Shown here: positions 43,013-51,536 of the stretch, piece by piece
How the letters are laid out: the number at the start of each line of letters is the position of its first letter
How positions within the stretch are numbered: the first letter of the stretch is position 1
Assembly: GCF_032463525.1 (NCBI RefSeq)
Contig: NZ_CP135972.1
Span: 33,863-97,862 of the forward strand
Length of the DNA: 64,000 nt
Reading direction: 5' to 3'
From: Pseudomonas sp. DTU_2021_1001937_2_SI_NGA_ILE_001
GTDB lineage: Bacteria; Pseudomonadota; Gammaproteobacteria; Pseudomonadales; Pseudomonadaceae
Notes under the pieces: generated by a model
The model's database searches: none
Seen by the model: the letters and a program-made list of their open reading frames with translations, nothing else
Told to the model about the DNA's origin: nothing
Translations under genes and position numbers: made by a program

Positions 43013-44131
43013 ATGCACGCTCAAAAAGCCTTGTTGTCCGTTGCCGTACTGTTCGCCATCAGCGGTTCCGCGCTGGCCGATAACAGCACTGTGAATACCA
43101 ACCAGAACGGTTCGGGCAACCGCCTCGTTTCGACCCAGGTCAGCGCCGATCGCTCCTCGGTCACCATCAACCAGACCGGCGCCAACAACGGTGCCGACGT
43201 TCAGCAGACCGCCAATCGCAGCCAGGTGGGCGTGAACCAGACCGGCAGCCAGAACAGCGCCGTGGCCCGCCAGGACGGTGACCGCAACAACAGCAGCATC
43301 ACCCAGGTCGGTAACGGCGCACAGAACGCCACCATCGCCCAGGACGGCTACCGCAACGTCGCCAGCATCGGCCAGAACTACAGCGTCAACACCGGCGCCA
43401 CCATCAACCAGGGTGGCTGGAGCAACAACGCCTCGGCCGTGCAGAACGGCAACCTGAACAGCGCGGCCAACCTGACCCAGAGCGGCATCAGCAACCAGGC
43501 GTCGAGCAACCAGCAGGGCAACGTCTCCAGCCAGGCCACCCTGAACCAGAACGGCGGCTTCAACAACAACGGTTCGGTCACCCAGACCGGCAACACCAGC
43601 GCCGGCGCCAGCCTGACCCAGACCTGGGGCAGCAACAACCAGGCCTCGATCAGCCAGCAGTACACCGTCGCCAACAACACCGCCAGCATCGAGCAGAACT
43701 ACGGCGCAACCAACCAGGCTTCGGTCAGCCAGGCCGGCGGCTGGAACAACTCGGCGTCGGTCAAGCAGAACGGCGGCATGTTCAACAACGCCAACGTCAA
43801 CCAGCTCTCCGTGGCTGAAAGCTCGGCGAACATCCGCCAGAACGGCGTCAACAACAGCGCCAACGCCAACCAGTCGTACGGCTACGCGCTGAAGTCGGAC
43901 ATCGCCCAAGACGGTTCCAACCTGACCGCCAACACCGTGCAGACCGGCAGCTACAACGAAGCCTCGCTGCTGCAGACCGGCTACAACAACAGCGCCAACG
44001 TCAACCAGAGCGGTATCGGCCTGGCCGGCCAGAGCAACGTCGTGGCGCTGACCCAGGCCAACAGCAACCAGACCGCCAACGTGGTGCAGACCGGCGGCGC
44101 CGGCAACACCGCCATCGTTACCCAGCGCTGA
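43013..44131 (+). CDS. csgA: Very long curlin major subunit (CsgA-like)
   Basis: About 372 residues from ATG 43013 (MHAQKALLSVAVLFAISGSA, signal peptide). After the signal nearly the whole protein is built of curlin half-repeats of the form Q-x-G-x-x-N-x-A. I count about 29 by eye (NQNGSGN, NQTGANN, VQNGNLN, TQSGISN, RQNGVNN, LQTGYNN and so on). E. coli CsgA (151 residues) has five repeats, i.e. ten such strands, so this subunit would stack roughly three times as many rungs. Repeats lack gatekeeper consistency, as Asp and Tyr replace Gly in several. The gene lies between csgF and csgG, not in a separate csgBA operon. It could be called csgB by position, but the size suggests the major fibre. 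Confidence 0.85.
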   Translation: MHAQKALLSVAVLFAISGSALADNSTVNTNQNGSGNRLVSTQVSADRSSVTINQTGANNGADVQQTANRSQVGVNQTGSQNSAVARQDGDRNNSSITQVGNGAQNATIAQDGYRNVASIGQNYSVNTGATINQGGWSNNASAVQNGNLNSAANLTQSGISNQASSNQQGNVSSQATLNQNGGFNNNGSVTQTGNTSAGASLTQTWGSNNQASISQQYTVANNTASIEQNYGATNQASVSQAGGWNNSASVKQNGGMFNNANVNQLSVAESSANIRQNGVNNSANANQSYGYALKSDIAQDGSNLTANTVQTGSYNEASLLQTGYNNSANVNQSGIGLAGQSNVVALTQANSNQTANVVQTGGAGNTAIVTQR

Positions 44132-44143
44132 TCGTTGCTGCAG

Positions 44144-44164
44144 CCCCGCCGCCGGTCGGCGGGG
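44144..44164 (+). terminator. Hairpin between csgA and csgG (partial terminator)
   Basis: CCCCGCCG-CCGGT-CGGCGGGG followed by CCTTTCGG has a strong 8-bp GC stem but a short T-run. It could raise csgA transcript levels over csgG. Confidence 0.5.
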
Positions 44165-44178
44165 CCTTTCGGAGAGTC

Positions 44179-45048
44179 ATGAAGATGTACACCCGCTCAT
44201 TGCCATTGTTCCTTTGTGCAGTAATGCTGATCAGCGGCTGTACCACTTCACGCCCGGCGGCCACCTTCAACCCGGCCGCCCTGGCACCCCCTACCCAGAT
44301 TTCCCGCGATCTGCTCAGCCTGCCTGCTCCCGCCGGCCCGATTTCCGTGGCGGTGTATGGCCTGCGTGACCAGACCGGACAATACAAGCCTTCCCCGGAC
44401 AGTTCGTTCTCCACCGCTGTGACCCAGGGCGCCGCGTCGCTGCTGGTGACCGCGCTGCGTGATTCGAAGTGGTTCAAGCCGGTGGAGCGTGAAAACCTCC
44501 AGGACCTGCTCACCGAGCGCAAGATCATCCGCGCCCTGGAGCAGCCTCAGGACCAGGCCCTGGTGCAGTTGCCACCACTGCGGCCGGCCAACCTGATCGT
44601 CGAAGGCGCCATCGTCGCCTACGAAAGCAACGTGCGCACCGGCGGCCTGGGCGTGCGCTACCTGGGCATCGGCCCCTCGGAGCTGTATCGCCAGGACCAG
44701 GTGACGGTCAACTTGCGCGCCGTGGACATCCGCAGCGGCGAGATCATCCAGAGCATCACCACCACCAAAACGGTGTTTTCCGTGCAGGTCGACTTCGGCG
44801 TGTTCAAGTACGTCTCGCTCAAGCACCTTCTGGAAGTGGAAACCGGCATCAGCCGCAACGAGCCGGTGCAGCAATGCGTGCGCGAGGCCATCGAGACCGC
44901 CCTGGTGCACATGGTCGCCCAGGGTGTGCGCGACGGCAGCTGGCGCCTGAAGAACCCCGAAGACATCCAGTCGCCGTTGCTGCAGGCCTACCTGAAGAGC
45001 TACGACGAACAGACCCTGGCCATGCCCCTGACCGGCACCGACCGCTAA
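44179..45048 (+). CDS. csgG: Curli secretion channel lipoprotein CsgG
   Basis: A 289-residue lipoprotein with lipobox LISGC at Cys21. PISVAVYGLRDQTGQYKP, VTQGAASLLVTALRDSKWFK, PVERENLQDLLTERKIIR and GGLGVRYLGIGPSELYRQDQ are the conserved CsgG blocks. The last forms the periplasmic side of the pore. Nine copies build the outer-membrane export channel for curlin subunits. It is followed 18 nt later by a CsgB-like gene. Confidence 0.95.
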   Translation: MKMYTRSLPLFLCAVMLISGCTTSRPAATFNPAALAPPTQISRDLLSLPAPAGPISVAVYGLRDQTGQYKPSPDSSFSTAVTQGAASLLVTALRDSKWFKPVERENLQDLLTERKIIRALEQPQDQALVQLPPLRPANLIVEGAIVAYESNVRTGGLGVRYLGIGPSELYRQDQVTVNLRAVDIRSGEIIQSITTTKTVFSVQVDFGVFKYVSLKHLLEVETGISRNEPVQQCVREAIETALVHMVAQGVRDGSWRLKNPEDIQSPLLQAYLKSYDEQTLAMPLTGTDR

Positions 45049-45066
45049 CCGAGGACGGCACTGAAA

Positions 45067-45570
45067 ATGGCATCGCACTTCAACACTCGCTGGCTGGCTG
45101 CCACCCTGCTGATGCTCAGCGGCCTGTGCCAGGCCGGCGACCTGAGCCCCGAGCCGCGTTACGCCGGGATCGTCAACGGCACCGTGGCGAACATCGAGCA
45201 GGCTGGCGGCTGGAACGCCACCCGCGTCGAACAGAGCGGCACCAGCCAGCAGCTGCAACAGCAGCAGAACGGCCTGCGCAACCAGGCGCAGATCACCCAG
45301 GGCGGAGCCTGGAACCAGGCCAGCGCGCAGCAGCTCGGCCGTGACAACGAGCTGACCATCACCCAGACCGGCCAGCACAACCAGGCCGATGTGTTGCAGA
45401 ACGGCATCGGCAACGTCGCCAGCGTGCAGCAGGCCGGCAACTGGAACCAGGCCTCGGTGACCCAGTACGGCAACGGCAACCAGGCCAGCGTGCAGCAGAG
45501 CAGCTATTCCGGCAGCGCCTCGGTGACCCAGTACGGCAACAACTCCACCGCCAGCGTGCGCCAGTGGTGA
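45067..45570 (+). CDS. csgB: Minor curlin (CsgB-like nucleator)
   Basis: A 167-residue protein with a signal peptide (RWLAATLLMLSGLCQAGD). About ten curlin half-repeats follow, such as EQSGTSQ, QQNGLRN, TQTGQHN, LQNGIGN and TQYGNGN. The size fits CsgB, which anchors and nucleates CsgA. It ends TASVRQW without the usual C-terminal strand of E. coli CsgB. The next gene starts 4 nt after the stop. Confidence 0.8.
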   Translation: MASHFNTRWLAATLLMLSGLCQAGDLSPEPRYAGIVNGTVANIEQAGGWNATRVEQSGTSQQLQQQQNGLRNQAQITQGGAWNQASAQQLGRDNELTITQTGQHNQADVLQNGIGNVASVQQAGNWNQASVTQYGNGNQASVQQSSYSGSASVTQYGNNSTASVRQW

Positions 45571-45574
45571 GGCG

Positions 45575-45871
45575 ATGATCGATCTGGCGCAGCTGGTCGT
45601 AAGCCTCGACACCCAGCGGGTCGGCGACATGCTGCAGATCCGCCCGCACCTGGAAAGCCCACCGGCACTGACCCTGCAATACCGCCTCACGGTGCGCCAG
45701 AACGGCCCCGCCGGCACTTCCAGCCTCAGCCAGAGTGGCGAGCTGCACAGTGGCGAGACCTCCTCGGCCTTGGTGCAGCTGAGCCTGCCACCCGGCGCGA
45801 CCTGCCTGGCGCACCTCGACCTGCTGCAGGACGGCCAGTTGCTCAAGCAACTCGACGGCCCCTGCGAATAA
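45575..45871 (+). CDS. csgH: Curli-inhibiting chaperone, CsgH/CsgC-like
   Basis: A 98-residue protein. The pattern of beta-strands (LVVSLDTQRVGDMLQIRPHL, LTLQYRLTVRQNG, SSALVQLSLPPGATCLAHLD) fits the small immunoglobulin-like fold of CsgH and CsgC. These keep curlins from polymerising in the periplasm. A clear signal peptide is absent in the chosen frame, which is odd for a periplasmic chaperone; no earlier in-frame start is visible. Position at the end of the csg operon supports the call. Confidence 0.65.
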   Translation: MIDLAQLVVSLDTQRVGDMLQIRPHLESPPALTLQYRLTVRQNGPAGTSSLSQSGELHSGETSSALVQLSLPPGATCLAHLDLLQDGQLLKQLDGPCE

Positions 45872-45931
45872 CCCACGGCAGGCGCTGAACCGGTATCCTG
45901 TGTCGCCGACCACCGACCGACAGAGGGACCT

Positions 45932-46330
45932 ATGTCACTGCCCCGCGCACTGCTGCTCGCCACCCTGGCCCTGCCCGCCCTGCTGAACACCGCTCAGGCC
46001 AAAGAACCGCAATACAGCGTCACCTACGAGCGCTGCATGGACACCTCGGGGGGCGTGACTGCCGAGATGGTCAGTTGCATCGGTGCCGAGCTAAAGCGCC
46101 ACGACGCACGCCTCAACGCCCAGTACAAGGCCGCCCTGGCCAGCCTCGAGGAAAACCAGCAGGCCCTGCTGCGCGAGGCGCAGCGCCAGTGGATCAAATA
46201 CCGCGACGCCAACTGCGGCCTGTACGCACAGCTTACCGGCGGCACCATCGACCGCCTCAACAGCGCCACCTGCGTACTCGACGCCACCGCGCGGCGCGCT
46301 GACGAACTGGAAGACATCGCCGGGATGTAG
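45932..46330 (+). CDS. Secreted DUF1311 protein (LprI-like)
   Basis: A 132-residue protein with a signal peptide (ALLLATLALPALLNTAQAKE). The mature domain contains YERCMDTSGGVTAEMVSCIG, RLNAQYKAALASLEENQQAL and REAQRQWIKYRDANCGLYA, the signature of DUF1311/LprI. Cysteines in C-x-D, S-C-I-G, N-C-G and T-C-V could form two disulphides. Members inhibit lysozyme in some bacteria; otherwise the function is unknown. It is not overlapping the curli genes, and its own ribosome site is AGAGGGA. Confidence 0.75.
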   Translation: MSLPRALLLATLALPALLNTAQAKEPQYSVTYERCMDTSGGVTAEMVSCIGAELKRHDARLNAQYKAALASLEENQQALLREAQRQWIKYRDANCGLYAQLTGGTIDRLNSATCVLDATARRADELEDIAGM

Positions 46331-46437
46331 GCCAACCGTGGCCTGACCGGGCGATGTGCAGGCATCTCACATTGCCATGGCAAAAGGCTTACAAGTGATA
46401 GCGGAAAATTGCCATTTTCCGGCTGCAGGCACAGGCC

Positions 46438-46443
46438 TAATAT
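46438..46443 (+). promoter_or_regulatory. -10 box of the Rsm-type sRNA
   Basis: TAATAT at 46438-46443 with a weak TTTTCC -35 region 17 bp upstream. CTTACA at 46388-46393 equals the right half of the GacA upstream activating sequence (TGTAAG-N6-CTTACA) at a typical distance; the left half is not matched. Confidence 0.4.
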
Positions 46444-46449
46444 CGGATC

Positions 46450-46566
46450 CAACCACTGGTGAACAGGAAGCTCACCAGGATCAGGGACGATCGACCATGA
46501 AGGGACTCTGCTGACAGGGAGTTGGAATGGTCTTGGACAAAGAACCCGCTTCGGCGGGTTTTTTAT
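46450..46566 (+). ncRNA. Csr/Rsm-type regulatory sRNA (RsmX/Y/Z-like)
   Basis: An intergenic transcript of about 117 nt (estimated start) ending in a UUCG-loop terminator, AACCCGC-TTCG-GCGGGTT-TTTT (46543-46564). Several GGA motifs occur. Two sit in hairpin loops as CsrA/RsmA prefers: TGGTGA-ACAGGAAGC-TCACCA (46457-46477) and GATC-AGGGAC-GATC (46479-46492). More GGA copies follow (AAGGGAC, ACAGGGAG, TTGGAA, TTGGAC). No coding frame of note runs through. This is the pattern of GacA-activated RNAs that titrate RsmA/RsmE in Pseudomonas, regulating biofilm, secretion and chemotaxis. Which Rsm RNA it is I cannot say. Confidence 0.75.
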
Positions 46567-46634
46567 TGCCTGCACGAAAGTGCGCCAGGGGCCGTGTTGC
46601 ACGGAGCCTCACGGCGCCAGGTCGCAGCGCCATC

Positions 46635-46667
46635 CATATAGATATCAAGCTATATAGATAGCTATAA
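46635..46667. repeat. TAGCTA cluster F, remote copy
   Basis: CATATAGATATCAAGCTATA followed by TAGATAGCTATA is in the same family as clusters A-E but about 40 kb away from them. It sits between the sRNA and a REP doublet. Confidence 0.55.
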
Positions 46668-46707
46668 AAGCCTTCCTATGGCTCAGATAGCGCACTCCAG
46701 CTTTCTG

Positions 46708-46815
46708 GCGGAGCAAGCTTGCGAAGGCCGCCACACCGCACCAGGCCCTTTCGCGAGCAAGCTCGCTCCCACGGGCGGGACCTGAAGGCAGTGTCAGGCC
46801 CTGCGATTTTGTTGG
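46708..46815. repeat. REP doublet and long REP-linked repeat (inverted copy of 63882-63960)
   Basis: A degenerate REP (GCGGAGCAAGCTTGCGAAGG) faces TTTCGCGAGCAAGCTCGCTC. The following 40 bp (CCCACGGGCGGGACCTGAAGG to TTTTGTTGG) are almost identical, in reverse complement, to the unique spacer of the REPs at 63882-63960. The copies differ at only a few bases over about 75 bp. Confidence 0.75.
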
Positions 46816-46826
46816 CGCGATGCCGG

Positions 46827-47993
46827 TCACGGTGACGGCAACGGCTGGCCCTTGGGCCACAGCAGCCAGATATTGCCCTTCTGCTTCATGTTGCCTGCCA
46901 GGTCCCCGGCTGCATCGCCGGTGCCCCAGAACAGGTCGGCGCGGACTTCGCCGGCGATCGCTCCGCCGGTGTCCTGCGCTGCCACCGGGCGTACCAGCGG
47001 CGCGCCGTCATCCGGCCGAGTGGTCGACAGCCACAGCAGGCTGCCCAGGGGAATCACCTTGCGGTCGATGGCCACGCTGTAGCCGGAGGTCAGCGGCACG
47101 TTCAACGAGCCGCGCGGGCCTTCCTGGCTGTCCGGGTTGCGGTTGAAGAACACGTAGCTGGGGTTGCTGGCCAGCAGCTCCGGCACCCGTTGCGGGTTGG
47201 CCTTGGCCCAGGCGGCGATGCTGCCCATGCTCACCTTCTCTTTAGGCAACTGCCCCTGCTCGACCAGCCAGCGACCGATGGGCCGGTACGGGTGGCCGTT
47301 CTGATCGGCATAGGCCAGGCGCGCCTGGCTGCCATCCGGCAGGCTGACCCGCCCGGAGCCCTGGATCTGCAGGAACTGCAGGTCCATCGGGTCGCTGAGC
47401 CAAGCGACCACTGGCGCCTTGAGGCCCTTGGCGCGGATCGTCGCGGCGTCGTCATAGGGCTTGAGCACACGGCCTTCGAGACGGCCGCGCAGGCGCTTGC
47501 CCTTGAGTTCGGGGTAGAGGCTGTCGAGGTTGACCACCACCAGGTCGTCGGGGATGCCATACACCGGCACCTTGGCCTGTTCGGTGCGGGTCAGGCTGCC
47601 GTGGTAGACCGGCTCGTAGTAGCCGGTGATCAGCCCGTCGGGGCTGCCGCCGTCGGCGCGCAGGCTGTAGACCTGCAACTGGCCCTGCAGAAAGCTGCGG
47701 ATTTCGGTCGCCGAGGGCGCTGCTGGCAGGCTCGCCGCCGCTGCGCAGGGTGCGCTCCACACAGGGTCGCTCTTCAGGCGGGGATTGCAGGCGCCGCGCC
47801 AGGCGGCGAAACCGGCTTGCAGGTCGGCATCGCTCACCGCCGGCAGCTCGTCCCAGGATGCCTGACGATAGGTGGTGTGCGGCGGTTCGGCGGGCTTCTG
47901 GGGTTCAGCGGGCTTGTCGGTGTTGTCACAGGCGGCCAGCAACACGGCCAGGGCGGCCACCAGTGTCTGGCGCCAGGAGGGAAAGACAGACAT
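46827..47993 (-). CDS. mltA: Membrane-bound lytic murein transglycosylase A
   Basis: A 388-residue lipoprotein (lipobox LLAAC at Cys22). The MltA domain starts near TEIRSFLQGQLQVYSL, passes the active-site region DGLITGYYEPVYHGSLTRTE and FLQIQGSGRVSLPDGSQARL, and ends in the 3D domain with VAAQDTGGAIAGEVRADLFW (catalytic Asp). It cleaves peptidoglycan glycan strands, forming 1,6-anhydromuramic ends, from the inner face of the outer membrane. The C-terminus NIWLLWPKG is standard. It is monocistronic and flanked by a REP region and a PAS chemoreceptor. Confidence 0.93.
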   Translation of the reverse strand: MSVFPSWRQTLVAALAVLLAACDNTDKPAEPQKPAEPPHTTYRQASWDELPAVSDADLQAGFAAWRGACNPRLKSDPVWSAPCAAAASLPAAPSATEIRSFLQGQLQVYSLRADGGSPDGLITGYYEPVYHGSLTRTEQAKVPVYGIPDDLVVVNLDSLYPELKGKRLRGRLEGRVLKPYDDAATIRAKGLKAPVVAWLSDPMDLQFLQIQGSGRVSLPDGSQARLAYADQNGHPYRPIGRWLVEQGQLPKEKVSMGSIAAWAKANPQRVPELLASNPSYVFFNRNPDSQEGPRGSLNVPLTSGYSVAIDRKVIPLGSLLWLSTTRPDDGAPLVRPVAAQDTGGAIAGEVRADLFWGTGDAAGDLAGNMKQKGNIWLLWPKGQPLPSP

Positions 47994-48124
47994 CAGAAAC
48001 GTCTCGAACGGCTAAAAAGCCGCCATTGTCGCTGAATCGGACGTCGTCGGCACCCGCCATCTGCGCAGTGGCTTCAGCCGCGAAAGGCATTTCACCCCTG
48101 CGCGCTGAAGCCGCTTACCCGGTG

Positions 48125-49435
48125 CTACAACTGGCTGGCGAAGCGCCCCACCGCGTTGACCACCTGCTGCGCACCGTCCTGGATCTCGACGATCACCGAT
48201 CCGGCCTCGTTGGCCAGGGCCAGGCCCTGCTCGGCTTGGCCACGGCTGTTGGCCATACCGCGCACGGCCTCGTCGGCCAGCGACTGGTTCTGCTGCACCA
48301 CGCTGACGATCTCCTCGGTCGCCGCACTGGTGCGCCCGGCCAGCTGCCGCACTTCGTCGGCCACCACCGCAAAGCCACGCCCCTGCTCACCGGCCCGCGC
48401 CGCCTCGATGGCCGCGTTGAGGGCCAGCAGGTTGGTCTGCTGGGCGATACCGCCGATGGTCTGCACGATCGAGCTGATCAGCAGCGACTGCTTGCCCAGC
48501 GCTTCGATGCCGGTGGATGCGCTCTGCATCTCTTCGGAGATGCGCCGCATGGTCTGTACGGTGTTCTGCACCACCTCGGCGCCGCGCCGGGCGGTCACGT
48601 CGGTGCGCTGGGAGATGTCATAGGCGATACTCGCCGCCTGGCTGACTTCTTCTTCACGCTCCACCTGCTCGGTGATCACCGTGGCGAACTTGACCACCTT
48701 GTAGAGCTTGCCCTGGGCGTCGTGCACCGGGTTGTAGGTGGCTTCCAGCCACACCGGGCGGCCGTGGGCATCGACACGCTTGAAGCGGTTGGCGACGAAC
48801 TCGCCACGGTTGAGAGTGCCCCAGAAGTCTCTGTAGGCCTGCGACGCCACTTCCTGCGGATCACAGAACATGCTGTGGTGCTTGCCCTTGATCTGCGCCA
48901 GGCTGTAGCCCATGCCACGCAGGAACTGGTCGTTGGCCTTGAGCACGTTGCCGCTCAGGTCGAACTCGATCACTGCGGTGGAGCGCAACAGCGCCTGGAT
49001 GAACGCGGCGTTCTCGGCGGCCGTGTCGACCGCCTCGGTGATGTTCGAGCCCACGCAATGAATGGCCATCAGCTGGCCCTTGTCATCCCTCAACGGTTGC
49101 CACACGGCGCGGATCCACGCCAGGCTGCCGTCGGCATGAGTGAAGCGATAGGTGTCGGTGACCGGTTCGCCCTTCTGCACAGCTGCACGCATGTTGCGGT
49201 AGCAGTCCAGCTGTTTGACGTAACTGGGAATGAAATCGTCCAGCGACTTGCCCAACATCTGCTCCGACCGGTAGCCCAGCATGCGCAAACCGTTGTCATT
49301 GATTTCGAGAATCCGGTACTGCGCATCGAGGGTGAAGTGCACCAGACAGGCATCGATGCCTTTCTGCAACTGTTCGTACATGGACAGTTCGGACTTCAGC
49401 GCCTGTAATTCCGTTTTCAAGCGGGTATTGAACAT
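48125..49435 (-). CDS. Soluble PAS-PAS chemoreceptor (BdlA/Aer-like)
   Basis: About 436 residues from ATG 49435 ([20 protein letters not shown]). Two PAS domains come first: [20 protein letters not shown] with GSNITEAVD at its end, then [20 protein letters not shown] with [14 protein letters not shown]. The MCP signalling domain contains [20 protein letters not shown] and [12 protein letters not shown]. No transmembrane segment or HAMP is present, so it is cytoplasmic, like P. aeruginosa BdlA, which responds to nutrient shifts and helps biofilm dispersal. The ligand or cofactor is not evident (no haem or FAD motif spotted). The C-terminus is short, with no CheR-docking pentapeptide. Confidence 0.85.
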   Translation of the reverse strand: MFNTRLKTELQALKSELSMYEQLQKGIDACLVHFTLDAQYRILEINDNGLRMLGYRSEQMLGKSLDDFIPSYVKQLDCYRNMRAAVQKGEPVTDTYRFTHADGSLAWIRAVWQPLRDDKGQLMAIHCVGSNITEAVDTAAENAAFIQALLRSTAVIEFDLSGNVLKANDQFLRGMGYSLAQIKGKHHSMFCDPQEVASQAYRDFWGTLNRGEFVANRFKRVDAHGRPVWLEATYNPVHDAQGKLYKVVKFATVITEQVEREEEVSQAASIAYDISQRTDVTARRGAEVVQNTVQTMRRISEEMQSASTGIEALGKQSLLISSIVQTIGGIAQQTNLLALNAAIEAARAGEQGRGFAVVADEVRQLAGRTSAATEEIVSVVQQNQSLADEAVRGMANSRGQAEQGLALANEAGSVIVEIQDGAQQVVNAVGRFASQL

Positions 49436-49523
49436 AACGACACCGATCGGGTTGGGGTGGGACTCTCCATTGCTATCGGCAAGCGTAGACGGGGTTTGAG
49501 GCATGCAGGCGAGCCTGAATGCA

Positions 49524-49547
49524 AAAAAACCCCGAAATTCGGGGTTA
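49524..49547 (-). terminator. Terminator for the small exported protein gene
   Basis: Read leftward: AACCCCGAATTTCGGGGTT followed by TTTTT. It has a 7-bp stem and a good T-run, and lies 38 nt after the stop codon of the gene at 49585. Confidence 0.8.
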
Positions 49548-49584
49548 TTGGCTCAACGTCAGGTATAGGGAAGCGATAAGCGGC

Positions 49585-49932
49585 TTACTGCTCGCTGGCG
49601 GCCTGGCAGTTCATCAGGTCTTCGTCATCGATCACCAGGGTCTGCGACGCGCTGATCTGCTGGCCCTCGACCACGCACTCGTCGTCGTCCTCATCCACCA
49701 GGCGCACATCCCACACCCCTGGCTCCACATCATTGAGGCTGAGGGTCTTGCCGGCCTTGAGCACCTGCTTGCCGAGGTGATCGTCGCCCCAGTCACGCTG
49801 GCGGAAGGGCGCGAAGTACACCTCCTGGATGTCCCAGGACGAAGCGTTCTCGATCTTGATCGTGGCGGCAACGGCCGGCAGGGCTTGCATGAACGAAACG
49901 GCCAGAGCGAGTGCAGCGAAGGCTTTCTTCAT
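49585..49932 (-). CDS. Small exported acidic protein, unknown function
   Basis: About 115 residues from ATG 49932 (MKKAFAALALAVSFMQALPA, a clear signal peptide). The mature part is a strand-rich acidic domain: TIKIENASSWDIQEVYFAPF, WGDDHLGKQVLKAG, VWDVRLVDEDDDECVVEGQQ and two cysteines (ECVV, NCQA) that could pair. The IENAS-DI and W-VRLVDEDDDECV motifs recall small periplasmic proteins of unknown role in Pseudomonas. I do not assign a function. It is monocistronic with its own terminator, and convergent with nothing. Confidence 0.75.
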   Translation of the reverse strand: MKKAFAALALAVSFMQALPAVAATIKIENASSWDIQEVYFAPFRQRDWGDDHLGKQVLKAGKTLSLNDVEPGVWDVRLVDEDDDECVVEGQQISASQTLVIDDEDLMNCQAASEQ

Positions 49933-50032
49933 GAGATTGCGGGCCAGATCGACGAGGTAGGAGCGCCACATTGCGGGCCTGCGCGCCCCTCGTCAATGTC
50001 TGGCCCGACGTAAGCGCCAATTCAGTCACAAA

Positions 50033-51241
50033 TCAGGCCGACCACAGATCGTCGTTGACGATGGTGCGCATGCCGGTCAGCACCAGCGCCCCATTGTCCA
50101 GTGCCGCACCGGACGGGTTGGTGAAGTCCATGTAGAAGGTTTCGTTGGCCTCTGGCTTGTTGTCGCCGACGATCTCCACCGCCACCACCGCCTTGGTCTG
50201 ATTGGGATAGAACACCAGGGTGCCCTTGTTGGCCAGGTAGTCCTCACCGGCCTTGGCGGTGCCGTCACGGGTGGTGAAATTCAGACTGAACGTCTTGCCC
50301 GGGTCCTTGCGCGGCGAGGTCAGTTCGACCAGGAAGTAGGCGTTGGTGATACTCCCGGACTGCCCCTCGACGACCGTCTGCTTGACCTCCGACATCCGCG
50401 TCGGCGCGTCGCTGTAGCTGGCCCGGATCGCCTGGTCGATGAACTGCTGTTGGGCACTGACACGCTGCCAGGCGGCGATTTCACCGAAGCTGCTATTGAG
50501 GCTGTTGTCGATGTCCGGGTGCGCACTGCCCATGCTCAGGGTGCTGATGTAACTGGCGATACCGGCCACCTTGCCACCGATGAACGCCGGGCCACCGCTG
50601 TCACCGCTGCTGAGTATGCCCTCGCTCTGCCCCAGTCCGGTGTGCTTGAGGTTGAGGAAACGCCCCAGGGCGTCCTGGGCACTGCTGCCATTGTCGAAGT
50701 CGGCGATCAACTGGGTACCGGGTTTGGGTGCCCAGGGCATGATCGCACCCGCCTTGGCCTTGAGAGCCGAGGCGTCGGCATCGAACGTGTTGCTGGCCTT
50801 CTGACGGATCGGCGCCCCCGAGTAGCTGCTGGACATTCCCGCCGCACCGGTGCCCGGCTTGCCATAACCGACGAAGGTCATGGCTTGGCCAATCTCGTCG
50901 CTGGCCCGGTAGATGTCGTAGCGCTGGGCGGTGACCGGCGCATGGCCATTGAGCCAGACGATGGCCAGGTCGTTGTTCAGGCTGCTGGCGTCATAGCCCG
51001 GCAGGATCGTGGCCTTGCTCGATGTGAGGGTCTTGACCCCGGCGCTGGTCTCGAAGGTCACGGTGCTCGGCGCGCTGCCGTTCTTGAACAGATGCGCCGC
51101 AGTCAGGATCGCCTGGCCGCCGTAGAGCAACACGCCCGTTCCGTAGACACCTCCTGTGGAAACCTTTACGACGCCGTCATATCCCTGACCTGGCGCAGCC
51201 TTGTTGCGTGAATCGGCATAGGAGGTGACCGTGGAAACCAT
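50033..51241 (-). CDS. Trypsin-like serine protease with C-terminal Calx-beta domain (paralogue 1)
   Basis: About 402 residues. The trypsin triad is intact: His50 (LTAAHLF), Asp91 (NNDLAIVWL) and Ser215 (GDSGGPAF). The last 130 residues form a Calx-beta unit (FTTRDGTAKAGEDYLANKGT, LVFYPNQTKAVVAVEIVGDN, ETFYMDFTNPSG), a calcium-binding domain often found in type I secreted or adhesive proteins. There is no signal peptide and the C-terminus ends DDLWSA, as if read by a type I exporter. It is a clear paralogue of 57707-58903. The start is ATG 51241, chosen to match the paralogue, with an ATG at 51247 equally possible. No ribosome site is strong. Confidence 0.85.
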   Translation of the reverse strand: MVSTVTSYADSRNKAAPGQGYDGVVKVSTGGVYGTGVLLYGGQAILTAAHLFKNGSAPSTVTFETSAGVKTLTSSKATILPGYDASSLNNDLAIVWLNGHAPVTAQRYDIYRASDEIGQAMTFVGYGKPGTGAAGMSSSYSGAPIRQKASNTFDADASALKAKAGAIMPWAPKPGTQLIADFDNGSSAQDALGRFLNLKHTGLGQSEGILSSGDSGGPAFIGGKVAGIASYISTLSMGSAHPDIDNSLNSSFGEIAAWQRVSAQQQFIDQAIRASYSDAPTRMSEVKQTVVEGQSGSITNAYFLVELTSPRKDPGKTFSLNFTTRDGTAKAGEDYLANKGTLVFYPNQTKAVVAVEIVGDNKPEANETFYMDFTNPSGAALDNGALVLTGMRTIVNDDLWSA

Positions 51242-51536
51242 GAGCATGTACCGGGTGATGGCTTACCTGCATTGTGTCGGCGGCGCGACAACACGATTAA
51301 GGGTCGTCCGTCGGATTTGGAATCAATACGCCATTATTTATTTGGCCTGCCACCGAACGCCAGGGCATGTGCCGGGTCAGATCCCGACGCCTTGCGCCAT
51401 GCCATGATCCCCCTGTCGTGTTAGGCTCCGCGCCCTTGTTGCGCACACCTGCCGGCAGGAATCTGAACGGCCTGGATGCCCGCCGGCGCTTCATGCCTGA
51501 AGCCCGGCCCTTTATTGAACCGAGATAGATCACAGA

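Noticed and set aside
42761..43909. A 382-residue minus-strand frame rich in V, G and L opposite csgA
   Set aside because: Its repeats mirror the curlin repeats read on the wrong strand; there is no start context.
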